Positions 20,480 to 30,192 are shown, numbered from the stretch's first letter. The stretch is 64,000 nt of DNA from Spirochaetota bacterium (GCA_034190085.1 JAXHTS010000050.1:50381-114380), one strand, 5' to 3'. The notes: generated by a model from the letters alone, not told the origin. Made by a program: numbers and translations.

Positions 20480-20557
20480 GAGGAAAGATTATATTAACTT
20501 AAGGCAGTTTTTCTGTAATAGAAAGTTAACGTTATAAGGTTTAGCTACTTTATAAAC

Positions 20558-20594
20558 AGGAGGTGAGCAATAAATGCTCACCTCCTTGTTGTTT
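20558..20594 (+). terminator. Intrinsic terminator of the barrel-lipoprotein operon
   Basis: A perfect 12-bp stem (AGGAGGTGAGCA at 20558-20569 with 20575-20586) encloses a five-base loop and is followed by TGTTGTTT. It lies about 80 bases after the lipoprotein stop. Confidence 0.85.
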
Positions 20595-21020
20595 GGACGG
20601 ATTTTTATGTTTGTCTTTTGACATCATTCGAGTATATGCGCTTAATCATGTATTCTCGATCTTTTTTTCATCTTAATATAAGGATTGCCGGTAGTGTAAT
20701 ATGCAGAAAGGACTTTAACCCTGCCAGACTTCTTTGGCGGCACTGTCTAATATACTCTTGATTTCGGAAATTCCCATTGGCGTTCATACCAGCGCTAAAC
20801 AGCACAGCGACTATCTCAGCTTCTCAATCGGCGATTTCTTCCCTGAATGGTGGAAAGGGATTTTGCCTGAGGCGATAATCATTCGGGCAGAGGCAAAATG
20901 ATTTTTTCCTTATGGGATAATCCTTTGGAGCAATCATGGGCTTTGGGCTTCTTCTCAACATTAAAGATGAAGATAGTGTAGCAATGCGCACAGAAAGAAG
21001 GGGCAAGCCAAAAGTATAGT
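20595..21020. other. Probably decayed coding DNA
   Basis: No intact gene. One forward frame without a start codon (about 20712-20899) reads protein-like, with SIGDFFPEWWKGILPEA followed by a stop. The reverse-strand frame at 20824-21006 looks like its shadow. I read the stretch as remains of a lost gene but cannot name it. Confidence 0.3.
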
Positions 21021-21653
21021 TTATCGGTTGAATATAAAAAGAGAAAAGAATAGTATAAATCTCTGTGATCTCTGTGGCAAATTGAAGATGAATAATAATG
21101 AAACCTTCGTCATTTGCTCTATTCTCCTGACTATTCTCTCTGCAATCCTGTCGCAGACAGCATCAATCTCGCTCATTGAATCAACATTCTCAGAGCCAAT
21201 AAAGAAAGCCTTGCCATCCTCAACATTAACGACCTTTACGGATATCATATATATATTGCCAAGCCTGTCAACAGATCCGGTTAAGATTAGATTTACATTC
21301 ACAGTCCTGTTTTTTGAGTCAAGATTAATAATGCTGTTTTTACCCTTCAGGATCGCATATTTAGATGTTATCCTCTCTGCTGCCCTTATAGCAATCTTAG
21401 CTTCAACATTTTCTTCGGTGAAAGGGCATACACTAATCCTGTATTTAACTAGTTCCTTACTCTCTTTTACCCTTGCCCCCACATCTTCAGGTCTCATCTT
21501 TATATGGATATCCATTCTTGAGGGTTTCTCCCTATCATCATCCATAATTATGGTTTCATTTATATTTTTTATATCTACACTACTTCTATAAAGTCTATCC
21601 GCAATCAGCAAGGCGACTCCAGCACCACCAGCTTGGGGGCTGAGAACAGCCAT
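21021..21653 (-). pseudogene. CsgG/TolB-like secreted-protein domain, N-terminus lost and fused to sigma-factor remnant
   Basis: Residues about 60-185 look genuine: YRISVCPFTEENVEAKIAIRAAERI... LTGSVDRLGNIYMISVKVVNVEDGKAFFI resembles the small periplasmic domain of CsgG/LpoB/TolB-N-like proteins, which compute a name or parameter and report a status value. There is no signal peptide. The first 15-20 residues are the out-of-frame reading of the neighbouring sigma-factor gene, and the last 20 (LPQRSQRFILFFSLFIFNR) run into AT-rich non-coding DNA. I conclude that a deletion joined two decayed genes. A similar domain begins the intact gene at 28388. Confidence 0.5.
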
Positions 21654-21820
21654 CTCCTGATATTATCCACATTTTCCAAACTCTCGTACAATCTGATGAA
21701 AATCTCCTGGCATATATCATTTGCGTCTTCCCTGTTCCCAACCTTTGTATAAATTGCGCTAAAAACAACTGGATAATACTCACTATATATTTCGGTTAGT
21801 TTATTCCGTTTATTCCGCAT
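21605..21820 (-). pseudogene. ECF sigma factor, truncated after region 2
   Basis: The 71 codons encode YSEYYPVVFSAIYTKVGNREDANDICQEIFIRLYESLENV followed by RRWLF, a clear sigma-70 region 2 with the conserved DICQEIFIRLY core-binding helix. The frame stops soon after, and region 4, needed for -35 recognition, is missing. It overlaps the next frame by 49 bases in a different phase. The surviving part starts with ATG but has only a poor ribosome site. A complete ECF sigma gene is present elsewhere in the window (38746-39309). Confidence 0.65.
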
Positions 21821-22394
21821 CTTGACGAATTTTCATTCTCTATTAATATATGACTATTATTGAACAAACTGCACAAATAATTAAGGATAATAATCAATAA
21901 CAGACGCAGTATATTTTCGATATTACAACCATAAAATATACCATAGAAATAATATTTAGGTAATAAAAATATTAGGGGAATACAATAATATCATTCCTTC
22001 AGGATAATCCCTGAAATTTTCATGTAAGGCTTGAATTTTTTTAGGACCTACTTTTTTATATGTTCCCTCTGAAGCGTGAAGATAGACAGCTAAAGGAATG
22101 GAAAGCAAAGACAGTTGCCCTCACTGCCATTCCTGCATTATGAGATACCTGCATCCTCAGTGACCGCTCCTTAGCATACACTTATGGGAAGTAACTTATT
22201 AGTCAGTTGCATTTTCAAATTTTCCTTGTGTTTTTTTCTAACTTCCTCTAAATTATCTTTTCAATAGAAAAAAGTCCTCTTCCTCAATAGCAGATTGGGT
22301 AATAATGTATAAAAACGCTTCATTTGTCTTCAATAATCATTCTACAATATTTATGAAGATGATAATAGTAGAATAACCGAATCAATTAAACAAT
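21821..22394. other. Intergenic region, no gene seen
   Basis: No supported gene. A 25-codon forward frame near 22050-22143 (MFPLKREDRQLKEW) may be a remnant but cannot be named. The promoter of the SagB-type gene must lie near the right end. Confidence 0.35.
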
Positions 22395-23129
22395 ATGGTT
22401 CAAGGAAATGTAAAGATAAGAGGTAGAAAATATTCATTTCCCCTTTTAATAACTATTATTATTCTTGGATTGATATTGTATTTGCTCTTTCAACCACCAA
22501 ATTCGATGGACAAAATATTTTCACAAAAGAAATCGAAGGTAATTAAGCTGCCAAAACCGAGTTATTCAAGCAAAACATCTATTGAAAAGGCCTTATTGTT
22601 ACGAAGGTCGATCAGGGATTATAAAGATGAACCTTTGCGGTTATCTGAAGTTTCTCAGCTTCTATGGTCCGCCCAGGGGATTACAGATAAAAGGGGTCTA
22701 AGAACAGCGCCCTCTGCTGGCGCTACTTATCCACTCGGTATATATATTGTTGTTGGTAATGTGTTGAACCTAAAAGATGGCATTTATTACTATAATCCCA
22801 ATAAACATGAATTGAGGTTAACCATAGCTGGGGATATGAGAGATAGACTGTCAAAGGCTGCTCTTGGGCAGGATTGTATAAAAAGGGGAGCGGTAAATAT
22901 TGTCATTTCCGCTGTAAATGAGCGTACCACTGCCAAGTACAGGATGAGGGGGACTCGATACATATATATTGAGGTTGGTCATGTTGCGCAAAATATTTAC
23001 CTGCAATCGGTATCCTTAAATCTTGGGACAGTTATCATCGGCGCTTTTGATGATAATGAAGTAAAGAAGGTTTTGAGTATGGGAAGGAATGAAAATCCTA
23101 TGTGCATAATGCCAATTGGAAGACCATAA
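22395..23129 (+). CDS. Membrane-anchored SagB/ThcOx-type nitroreductase-family oxidoreductase
   Basis: A 244-residue protein with one N-terminal membrane segment (residues about 16-35, FPLLITIIILGLILYLLF) and an FMN-dependent nitroreductase-fold domain. LLLRRSIRDYKDEPLRLSEVSQLLWSAQG and APSAGATYPLGIYIVVG are characteristic of the SagB-type dehydrogenase branch, as are the C-terminal LGTVIIGAFDD and the closing MPIGRP. Classical SagB oxidises thiazolines in peptide biosynthesis together with SagC and SagD; neither partner is nearby, so this is an orphan whose substrate is unknown. The membrane anchor puts the enzyme on the membrane, probably facing the periplasm. No strong ribosome site is seen before the ATG. 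The surroundings are gene-poor on both sides. Confidence 0.82.
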   Translation: MVQGNVKIRGRKYSFPLLITIIILGLILYLLFQPPNSMDKIFSQKKSKVIKLPKPSYSSKTSIEKALLLRRSIRDYKDEPLRLSEVSQLLWSAQGITDKRGLRTAPSAGATYPLGIYIVVGNVLNLKDGIYYYNPNKHELRLTIAGDMRDRLSKAALGQDCIKRGAVNIVISAVNERTTAKYRMRGTRYIYIEVGHVAQNIYLQSVSLNLGTVIIGAFDDNEVKKVLSMGRNENPMCIMPIGRP

Positions 23130-23403
23130 GTTGATATCTCTATCATGTCATGTGTCGTTCTATGGATATCTGTTGGCCACTATTTATATAGTCCATTCTA
23201 TTTCAAATCAATTTCAGGTTGATTTTTTTCGTATAGAGTGTCACTTTTGTCAAAGTCAATTTTTAATAGATTCAGAGGGGATTTAGCTAAATTTATTGGA
23301 TACAATTAGGGGATTTTAATATTGTTGCTGTATCAGAAAAAATATGATCAGCGCAATAATGATTGTTTGATTAACAAATGAATAAAATTAATAGGGAGAC
23401 CTT

Positions 23404-23868
23404 ATGAATGTAATAGAAGGGAAATTAGATGCGTCCGGTCTTAAGTTTGCTATTGTAATTTCGAGATTTAACGAGTTTATCACAAACAAGCTTCTCAGTG
23501 GAGCTCTGGATTGCTTAAAGAGAAACAATTCAGAGGAGGAGAATATTTCTGTAGTATGGGTGCCTGGTTCTTTTGAGATCCCACCTGTAACCAGAAGGCT
23601 ATCTGACTCAGGGAAGTATGACGCTATTATATGTCTTGGCGCTGTTATCAGGGGAGGAACCCCACATTTTGATTATATTGCGGCTGAAGTTTCGAAGGGG
23701 GTAGCGCATATTAGCTTAGAATCTGAAATACCGGTAATATTTGGCGTTTTGACAACAGATAATATTGAACAGGCAATCGAGAGGGCAGGAACAAAATCCG
23801 GCAATAAGGGTTTTGAAGCAGCATTATCTGCCATTGAGATGGCTAACATTTATAGACAGATTGATTAA
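23404..23868 (+). CDS. ribH: 6,7-dimethyl-8-ribityllumazine synthase
   Basis: A 154-residue enzyme that condenses 5-amino-6-ribitylamino-uracil with dihydroxybutanone phosphate in riboflavin synthesis. The start ([12 protein letters not shown]), the WVPGSFEIP loop, the phosphate-binding [13 protein letters not shown] with the catalytic H88, and the [24 protein letters not shown] motif are all intact. Length is normal; the protein usually forms pentamers or a 60-subunit shell. GGGAGA precedes the ATG. The stop and the nusB start overlap by one base (TAATG), a frequent ribH-nusB pairing. I see no FMN riboswitch upstream. Confidence 0.97.
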   Translation: MNVIEGKLDASGLKFAIVISRFNEFITNKLLSGALDCLKRNNSEEENISVVWVPGSFEIPPVTRRLSDSGKYDAIICLGAVIRGGTPHFDYIAAEVSKGVAHISLESEIPVIFGVLTTDNIEQAIERAGTKSGNKGFEAALSAIEMANIYRQID

Positions 23869-24308
23869 TGGGGCAAAAGAGAAAAGCGAGAGTGTATGCT
23901 CTTCAGGCTTTGTATATGTATGAAACAACAGGTTGTCCGATTGAGGATATATTATCATTCAACTGGATAGATAGAGAGGTACCTGAAGAGGTAAGGTGTT
24001 TTGCATCATCCCTGATAGAAGGATCAATAGGGAATATGGAGTATATTGACAATCTAATCAGGAGTTATTCTAAAAATTGGAGATTTGAAAGGTTAGGAGT
24101 TGTTGACAAATCGATTTTGAGAATATCTATATATGCGCTTATCTTTCTTCAAGATATACCATTTTCTGTTACTATAAATGAGGGAATAGAACTTGGAAAG
24201 ACCTTTGGGGGGGAAGGGTCGAGACAGTATATAAATGGCATATTAGATGCAATTTTAAAGGGAGAAATAAAAGGGAAGAATAATACCATTGAGGATCAAA
24301 AGAAATAG
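23868..24308 (+). CDS. nusB: Transcription antitermination protein NusB
   Basis: A 146-residue all-helical RNA-binding protein. The N-terminal KRKARVYALQALYMYE and the C-terminal FGGEGSRQYINGILDAIL, with VTINEGIELGKTF between, match NusB over its whole length. With NusE (S10) it binds boxA RNA and prevents premature termination of rRNA operons. It is translationally coupled to ribH by the one-base overlap, and its 3' end overlaps the following TPR gene by 20 bases. Complete and ordinary. Confidence 0.95.
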   Translation: MGQKRKARVYALQALYMYETTGCPIEDILSFNWIDREVPEEVRCFASSLIEGSIGNMEYIDNLIRSYSKNWRFERLGVVDKSILRISIYALIFLQDIPFSVTINEGIELGKTFGGEGSRQYINGILDAILKGEIKGKNNTIEDQKK

Positions 24309-26322
24309 AATATCCTTTTTCAGAGAGAGGGATGAAGAAGCTCCACCTCAGGAATTTAAGGCAGGCAGGATCAAGAAAATTGAGTCTGAGAAAAGGATTT
24401 TTAAGCCTATTATAATCGCTTCATCAGTTGCGGTTGTAGTGGTAGTAGCAATATTAGTATTAACAAAATATTATAAAGAACCGCAGATATTCACACCATC
24501 GAAAATACCTGTCATATCTGAGATTGAGAAGAAGGCTATCCCTACAGGAGAGACAGGGAATAAGCACCTTCAGAGGGGAAAGGATAGTTACTTCAAGGGG
24601 TACTTTAATCATGCTATAGCTGAATTCAAGGAGGTTGTTGAATCGGATTCAACTGATGAGGAGAAGGCTATTGCCCTGACATACATTGGAATTATTTATG
24701 ATGATAGAGGCGATTATAATAAGGCAATCGAATATTATACAAGGGCATTAAAATATGATGACAAGAATCCCATTGTTTATAGGAACATGGCTATAGCCTA
24801 TAGGCATAAACGGGATTTAGATATGGCCGGTCAGATAATACGAAAGGGGCTTGATGTTGATCCTGAGGATATCAATAACCAGATATTAGCAGGTAATATA
24901 TATTTTGAGCAGGGGAGGTATAGGGAAGCCATTCATCAGTACGAAAAGGCGATTGAGTTGGATCCAAATAATGCTCGTGCTCTATATAATTTGGCATTGA
25001 GTCTTCAAAAGAGGGGAGATGAGGTTGCAAGCATAGAATATTTGAAGAGATCAGGAGCGATAGATAAAATAGGGGAGGTTGCCTATTTGGCTTATTCTAG
25101 ACTTGGCGTTATATATACTGAGAGAAATGATTATGATTCTGCCTTGAAATATCTCAAGATGGCAATATCAATCAATCCCAAGGATGCCATTGATAGATAC
25201 AATCTCGGGATAGCATATCTCAAGCAGGGACAACGGGATAAGGCCTTGAATGAACTTCACAAGGCTGAAGAATTAGCGAGGGAGGATGTGGATTTATTGG
25301 AGAATCTTGGTGATGCGTTCTTCTCCTTGAAGGAGTATGACAAGAGCGTTGATACATACAATAAAATGCTGTCAATGGGAAAACGGAACGTGAAGATTTT
25401 GGCTAGAATCGCTGAGGTGTATTACGAAAAGGGAGATTTGGAGAATTCATACGAATTTTACAAAAAGATTACAACATATGAACCAGCTTCAGAGAATGCT
25501 CGAGTTGCATACATAAACATGGGGAACATTCTCGATGACGTTGGGCGTTTCGATGATGCCATCCAGACATATCAGAAGGCTCTCGCCATTGATAACAGGG
25601 ATGATTCTGTTCTATATAATTTAGGCATTTCCTATAAAAATGCAGAGAAGTGGGATTTGGCAATCGAATCATGGAGGAATGCTTCCAATATAAACCCTGA
25701 TAAACCTGATCCACTACTAGCCATTGCTAGATACTATTATGAAAATAATTATTTTGATTTAGCTATGGATGAATATCAGAGGATATTGAGGCGTTGGCCT
25801 AATATTCAGGAAGGACATTTCAATCTAGCAACTATATATTATAAAAAGAATCTTTTAGATTATTCAAAAGAAGAGTATAATAGAGTAATTGAAATTAACA
25901 AAAAGAATGATCTTGCCAGGAAGGCATATATAAATCTTGGTATAATTACTTCCAAGACTGACACTGATAGCCTAGAGGCGATTCAGAATGCTCGTGCATA
26001 TATTCAGAGGGCTCTTTTGCTTAAACCAGGGGATGGGGAAGCGCTCTATTCTTTAGGGACAATATATATAAAGGAAGAGATGCTGGACAAGGCAATAGAT
26101 ACCTTTTACCAGGCAATTAGGTCGACAAGGGATAGCAAGCTAATTGCAGATGCCTATAATCAGATTGGCAAGTGTTATTACAAAAAGGGGCAATATAGAG
26201 AGGCATTACAATCCTTCACCAGGGGAATTGAGGAGGAACCGACATTTGAAGAGATTCGTATGAACAGAAGAGTGGCGATGCAGGCCTATGAGGATGAGTT
26301 ATCGAAAAAAATAAGCAGATGA
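24289..26322 (+). CDS. Membrane-anchored TPR-repeat protein
   Basis: A 677-residue protein with a basic N-terminus, one membrane helix (about residues 40-60, IIIASSVAVVVVVAILVLT) and then TPR repeats to the end. I count around 14 copies of the 34-residue pattern (A..LG..Y...G.Y..AI..Y..AL..DP). The orientation should leave the repeats outside the cytoplasm. TPR arrays bind partner proteins; the partner is not evident. The start is a TTG at 24289 that overlaps nusB by 20 bases; no better start exists before the membrane helix. The stop overlaps the dGTPase start by four bases (ATGA). A run of ribH, nusB, a TPR gene and dgt with such overlaps indicates a single transcript. Confidence 0.85.
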   Translation: MRIKRNRISFFRERDEEAPPQEFKAGRIKKIESEKRIFKPIIIASSVAVVVVVAILVLTKYYKEPQIFTPSKIPVISEIEKKAIPTGETGNKHLQRGKDSYFKGYFNHAIAEFKEVVESDSTDEEKAIALTYIGIIYDDRGDYNKAIEYYTRALKYDDKNPIVYRNMAIAYRHKRDLDMAGQIIRKGLDVDPEDINNQILAGNIYFEQGRYREAIHQYEKAIELDPNNARALYNLALSLQKRGDEVASIEYLKRSGAIDKIGEVAYLAYSRLGVIYTERNDYDSALKYLKMAISINPKDAIDRYNLGIAYLKQGQRDKALNELHKAEELAREDVDLLENLGDAFFSLKEYDKSVDTYNKMLSMGKRNVKILARIAEVYYEKGDLENSYEFYKKITTYEPASENARVAYINMGNILDDVGRFDDAIQTYQKALAIDNRDDSVLYNLGISYKNAEKWDLAIESWRNASNINPDKPDPLLAIARYYYENNYFDLAMDEYQRILRRWPNIQEGHFNLATIYYKKNLLDYSKEEYNRVIEINKKNDLARKAYINLGIITSKTDTDSLEAIQNARAYIQRALLLKPGDGEALYSLGTIYIKEEMLDKAIDTFYQAIRSTRDSKLIADAYNQIGKCYYKKGQYREALQSFTRGIEEEPTFEEIRMNRRVAMQAYEDELSKKISR

Positions 26323-27491
26323 TATTGAGCATGAAGAAGATAGATAGGTTATACATTGAAGATATTGAAGATAGATTTCTAGCCCCCTATGCTGCAAAGT
26401 CCAAAAACAGCAGGGGGAGAGTGCATGAGGAGGAGTTACATCAGTACAGGTCAGATTTTCAAAGGGATAGAGAGAGAATTATTCACTCAAGGGCGTTTAG
26501 AAGGCTTGAATACAAGACACAGGTTTTTGTGAATCATGAGGGGGATCATTATAGAACGAGATTAACGCATACAATAGAGGTGGCTCAAATTGCTCGCGCT
26601 ATTGCCAGAACCCTTCAATTAAACGAGGATCTGGCAGAGGCCATTGCCCTTGCCCATGATCTGGGACATACGCCTTTTGGGCATTCTGGAGAAAAAGAGC
26701 TGAATGAATTGATGAAGGATGAAGATGGATTTGAACACAACAGGCAAAGCCTCAGGGTAATTGAAAAGATTGAAGAGAGGTATAAAGATTTTTCCGGATT
26801 AAACCTAACCTGGGAGACGAGGGAGGGTATCATTAAGCATTCCTCCCATCATGATCAGCCTGAGGTATCCGATTATATGGCTGAGGAACGCCCCTCAATC
26901 GAGGCTCAGATAATTGATTTGGCTGATGAGATTGCCTATAATAACCATGATCTGGATGACGGCATTAGTTCAGGTATGCTTAAGCTTGAAGACATACAAG
27001 GGCTGAATATATGGGAGATGGTGGTTGGATCTATTCGCAGGAAGGGCCATCTCCCAGAGAATAGAAAGCTTATGGTGAGTACAATTATTAGGGAGATTAT
27101 CAATACCCTGGTTACAGACGTGATCAATACCACAAGAGAAAATATTGAAAGACTATCTATTCAGCACTATATGGATGTTAGGAGGTCTTCTGTAAACCTG
27201 GTCGGTTTTAGTAGTGAAATTGAGAATGCTAATGATGAGTTAAAAAATTTTCTTGATGAAAAGCTATACCAGCATTATCGCGTTGTACGGATGAGCATTA
27301 AGGCCAGGAAGGTCGTCCGTGAACTCTTTACGCTCTACCTGGAGTTCCCCAATGCTTTGCCCTTTGACTATTTTAAAAGAATTGAGGTTGATGGACTTAA
27401 ACGAACGATCTCAGATTATATTGCTGGAATGACTGATCGATACGCCCTGGAAGAGCATCAGAGATTGACAGAACCTATGATTAAGGTTTGA
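26319..27491 (+). CDS. dGTPase-family HD-domain triphosphohydrolase
   Basis: A 390-residue metal-dependent hydrolase of the dGTPase family, which removes triphosphate from dGTP or other dNTPs. The N-terminal LAPYAAKSKNSRGR, the region RDRERIIHSRAFRRLEYKTQVF, the metal-ligand histidine in RTRLTHTIEV, the H113-D114 pair in AHDLGHTPFGH and the downstream DLADEIAYNNHDLDDG are all present, so the HD centre is complete. The protein belongs to the shorter, type-2-like branch. Translation may begin at the ATG at 26319, coupled to the preceding stop, or four codons later. Length is normal. Confidence 0.92.
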   Translation: MILSMKKIDRLYIEDIEDRFLAPYAAKSKNSRGRVHEEELHQYRSDFQRDRERIIHSRAFRRLEYKTQVFVNHEGDHYRTRLTHTIEVAQIARAIARTLQLNEDLAEAIALAHDLGHTPFGHSGEKELNELMKDEDGFEHNRQSLRVIEKIEERYKDFSGLNLTWETREGIIKHSSHHDQPEVSDYMAEERPSIEAQIIDLADEIAYNNHDLDDGISSGMLKLEDIQGLNIWEMVVGSIRRKGHLPENRKLMVSTIIREIINTLVTDVINTTRENIERLSIQHYMDVRRSSVNLVGFSSEIENANDELKNFLDEKLYQHYRVVRMSIKARKVVRELFTLYLEFPNALPFDYFKRIEVDGLKRTISDYIAGMTDRYALEEHQRLTEPMIKV

Positions 27492-27558
27492 TCATTATAA
27501 ACAATAATTGAATAAAACTTGATGAGTTGAGATATCATGATCCTGGAGGGATTAGGTG

Positions 27559-28071
27559 ATGAGTGAGGAATATCCTGATATCCCGGAATATATTAAAAAG
27601 ATGATTGCTTCTGGGAGAAAAATTGATGAGATAAGGATAGACAGGGATGGCAATTGGTTTCACAATGGTGAACCATTTACAAATAAAAAGATTATCAATT
27701 ATTTTAATAATTCAATTGATATAACAGAGGATGGAACATACGTGCTTAGATATAGTAGATTTGTCTATCCTATACTTGTTGAAGATGTGCCATTCTTCAT
27801 CTCAGGTGTGAGATTTGAAGGGAGTGGAAATACTGAAAAGGCGATCATAACCTTTACCTCCAGGGAGGAAGAGGAATTGGATGTGAGAACTCTGCAGTAT
27901 AAACATGAGGTTGGGCTCTATTGTCGTGTTAGAAAAGGAAGGATGCCAGCCAAATTCAGGCGTTCTCCATCTTTTCAGATTCTCGACAGGCTTGAGGAGA
28001 ACGAGGATATATACTATCTCAATATCAGCGGAAATAAGATTGTGCTCAAGGAGAAGATGGAGGATGAGTAA
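27559..28071 (+). CDS. DUF1285-like protein
   Basis: A 170-residue soluble protein. IDEIRIDRDGNWFHNGEPFTNKKIINYFNNSI near the start, and the following LRYSRFVYPILVEDVPFFISGV, are the pattern of DUF1285, a small beta-rich family of unknown role. Residues 85-150 form a second beta-rich part (EVGLYCRVRKGRMPAKFRRSP). GGAGGG lies eight bases before the ATG at 27559; an in-frame GTG three bases earlier is the less likely start. The gene follows dgt by about 65 bases in the same direction and may be the last gene of that transcript. No active site is recognisable. Confidence 0.7.
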   Translation: MSEEYPDIPEYIKKMIASGRKIDEIRIDRDGNWFHNGEPFTNKKIINYFNNSIDITEDGTYVLRYSRFVYPILVEDVPFFISGVRFEGSGNTEKAIITFTSREEEELDVRTLQYKHEVGLYCRVRKGRMPAKFRRSPSFQILDRLEENEDIYYLNISGNKIVLKEKMEDE

Positions 28072-28387
28072 CTGATTTGAGGCGAGTCACAGATATCTGT
28101 TATATTAGTCGCTTTATCAATAGATGATGATTTCAATGCAGATGAAGCGAATCGTGTTGTAGATTGTTCTTGCATAAAGGGGCAGATTGTTATATGATGA
28201 GACTAATAATTCATCCATGAGTTGATCTTTTTTACTTAGGACAGGAATTATATGAATGTTTGTGAAGCCTTTTATGAACCCTTCATTCTTTGAATTATCA
28301 TACACCATAAATTGGTAAATTTCCAACAATCACATTCGTCTAATAATTGAAATTTTAAAGCGATAAAATATTTGTAAGAGGAGAGAG
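28072..28387. other. Intergenic region, no convincing gene
   Basis: A 70-codon reverse frame (28117-28329) starts with TTG, has no ribosome site and does not resemble a known family, so I do not call it. GAGGAGAGAG just before 28388 is the ribosome site of the next gene. Confidence 0.35.
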
Positions 28388-29794
28388 ATGAAGAAAAACA
28401 GGAGAGTAATGTTCACAATTTGTATAATTTTTTTCATGATGATCTTAATGAGTTCATCAGAGGCTGAACAGAATAAAAAGAGAAAGAAACTTTTTGTAAA
28501 CAATATTACACCAAAGAAGGGAGTAGAGAAAACGCTGACAGACAAGGTTCGGGACCATATCACCCTTTCCGTTTTTGAGAATTATGGCCGTTATTATCAT
28601 ATTGTAACGGATGAAGATATTAAGGTAATGTACCAGAAGGCAGAATTGATGATGGCTACAGGGTCTGACTCTGAAAATGCGGTTGTCCAGGTTGCGAATG
28701 CTATAAATGCGGATGAGATTATTTATGGAAATATAATAAAGGAGGGAGATCGGAAATTAAGAATAACAGTACAGAACCTCCTTCGTGACAGCAGCACACA
28801 GACTGTGAGTAAAAAATCTTTTGTTAACATGTCATTTTTTGAGAGTAAATTAGAATGGTATTGCAGAGAGATAGCAAAAAAACTCATTAATCCAAAACAT
28901 AAAATTGATCCCAGGAGGGCTGTTTCTAAGATAACAGCAAAATTTGAGGTTGAGGATATTAGAATAAAGGAGTTTAAGGGTTTAAACATAAAGAAGATAA
29001 AATTTGAATATGATGATGAAATCAGCCAAAGAATAGTAAAAGATTTAGAAAAAATAGTACAAAAGGGAGATAAGCTATATAAAAAGAAAAAATATAGTAA
29101 GGCTCTAAAAAAATATAGAGAGACAATAAAAACCATTGGTTTGAAGCTACGTAAAGAGACCCAAAATAAGATCACGCCCTTTACTGCAAGTGTTTTGGAG
29201 AGGATTGCAGCAGTGCATAGTATGGATTGCAAAAAGGCAATAGAGAAGATCGATAAATGGCTTAAAGCGCAGAAGAGTCTTGACGTAAAGAAATTGAAAA
29301 AGGGCAAGGAACAATATGAAAAGATAGTCAGGCATTTTGCTAAACTCCCGTCACATGAAAGAAAGGTGATGTCCTCAATTTTTCAGTCCCTTGAGGATAG
29401 GCTTACAGCAATCTATATGTCATGGATATCTGTTTATGAAAGGAAAGGTGACGTCTGTTACGGGGAATACCAATTTAAGAAGGCCCTTAAGTTTTATGAC
29501 GCTGGTAGAAACCTGATTGCCAAGTCTGGAGTACGGAATCCGAGGATGACTGAGGCGAAGGAAAGACTCACAAGAAAAAGGAAAGTAGCAGTGGATACAG
29601 GAGGTTCATGGCTAGAGAATAAGGTTGTTTCATATTGTAATGCTGCTGAATACTTGAACATGAAAAATAAGAGGAGACGAGCTAAAAAATATCTTGCCAA
29701 GGCAAGAAAGCTGATCGAATTAAATCAGAAGTTTGCAAATAAGCGGATGGTTACCGCCTATAAGGAGACAGCAAGGATCATGAAAAGAAGATGA
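28388..29794 (+). CDS. Secreted lysine-rich protein with CsgG/TolB-like N-terminal domain
   Basis: A 468-residue protein with a signal peptide (about residues 1-26, cut near SSSEAEQ). Residues 35-165 form a small domain (KLFVNNITPKKGVEKTL... ADEIIYGNIIKEGDRKLRITVQNLL) of the type found in CsgG, LpoB and TolB-N-like periplasmic proteins. The rest is helical and very lysine-rich, with TPR-like spacing (GDKLYKKKKYSKALKKYRETIK; GEYQFKKALKFYDAGRNLI). No catalytic residue is seen; a scaffold or envelope-assembly role is plausible. GAGGAGAGAG stands directly before the ATG. Spirochaetes carry many such proteins. The function is not known to me. Confidence 0.72.
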   Translation: MKKNRRVMFTICIIFFMMILMSSSEAEQNKKRKKLFVNNITPKKGVEKTLTDKVRDHITLSVFENYGRYYHIVTDEDIKVMYQKAELMMATGSDSENAVVQVANAINADEIIYGNIIKEGDRKLRITVQNLLRDSSTQTVSKKSFVNMSFFESKLEWYCREIAKKLINPKHKIDPRRAVSKITAKFEVEDIRIKEFKGLNIKKIKFEYDDEISQRIVKDLEKIVQKGDKLYKKKKYSKALKKYRETIKTIGLKLRKETQNKITPFTASVLERIAAVHSMDCKKAIEKIDKWLKAQKSLDVKKLKKGKEQYEKIVRHFAKLPSHERKVMSSIFQSLEDRLTAIYMSWISVYERKGDVCYGEYQFKKALKFYDAGRNLIAKSGVRNPRMTEAKERLTRKRKVAVDTGGSWLENKVVSYCNAAEYLNMKNKRRRAKKYLAKARKLIELNQKFANKRMVTAYKETARIMKRR

Positions 29795-30192
29795 AGCATG
29801 TAGTAGCAGATATAAATCATAATGTTGAAACAAAATAAATTTGATTTTCTCCCCTTTTGCAAAATTTATATTAGGTATCACTCAAAATGTTATTAATTTT
29901 GAGTGATACCTAATTTGCCCGCTTGTTAGAATATCTCCTTGTCCTAATCAGTTTAATGATTGACATTATTGCTGTTGCTTTTAAAGGTAGGATAGTTTAA
30001 TATCTACAAAAGAGTTATTAAATTCAAGGAGGTGATATAATAAAATTTAAATATTAAAAAGTATGTGTGATATATTAATTTTAAATGATATTATCAACAG
30101 ACAATCTATAATAGAATTTCTAAGGGAGTGGTTCTTGTTGAATATAGGTTGGAACAATAAATTGAGAAATGAATAATAAGGAGAAAAAAGTA
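29795..30192. other. Intergenic region with terminator, then leader of the barrel gene
   Basis: It holds the hairpin described at 29870-29914 and, at about 30020, an AAGGAGG followed by no useful reading frame. A TTGACA at 29960-29965 has no good -10 partner. Confidence 0.4.
29870..29914 (+). terminator. Long perfect hairpin, probable terminator
   Basis: Nineteen bases (29870-29888) are repeated in perfect inverted order at 29896-29914, with a seven-base loop. The stem is AT-rich (ATTAGGTATCACTC). Only a short T run follows (TTTG), so termination is likely but a symmetrical protein-binding site is also possible. Confidence 0.6.

Noticed and set aside
20824..21006. A 60-codon reverse frame in the gap after the barrel operon terminator
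   Set aside because: The forward strand reads more protein-like over the same bases; neither is an intact gene.
23130..23403. FMN riboswitch before ribH
   Set aside because: The conserved RFN-element boxes are not visible in the 274 bases upstream.
28117..28329. A 70-codon reverse frame between the DUF1285-like gene and the CsgG-like gene
   Set aside because: TTG start without a ribosome site, no recognisable family, in an otherwise non-coding gap.
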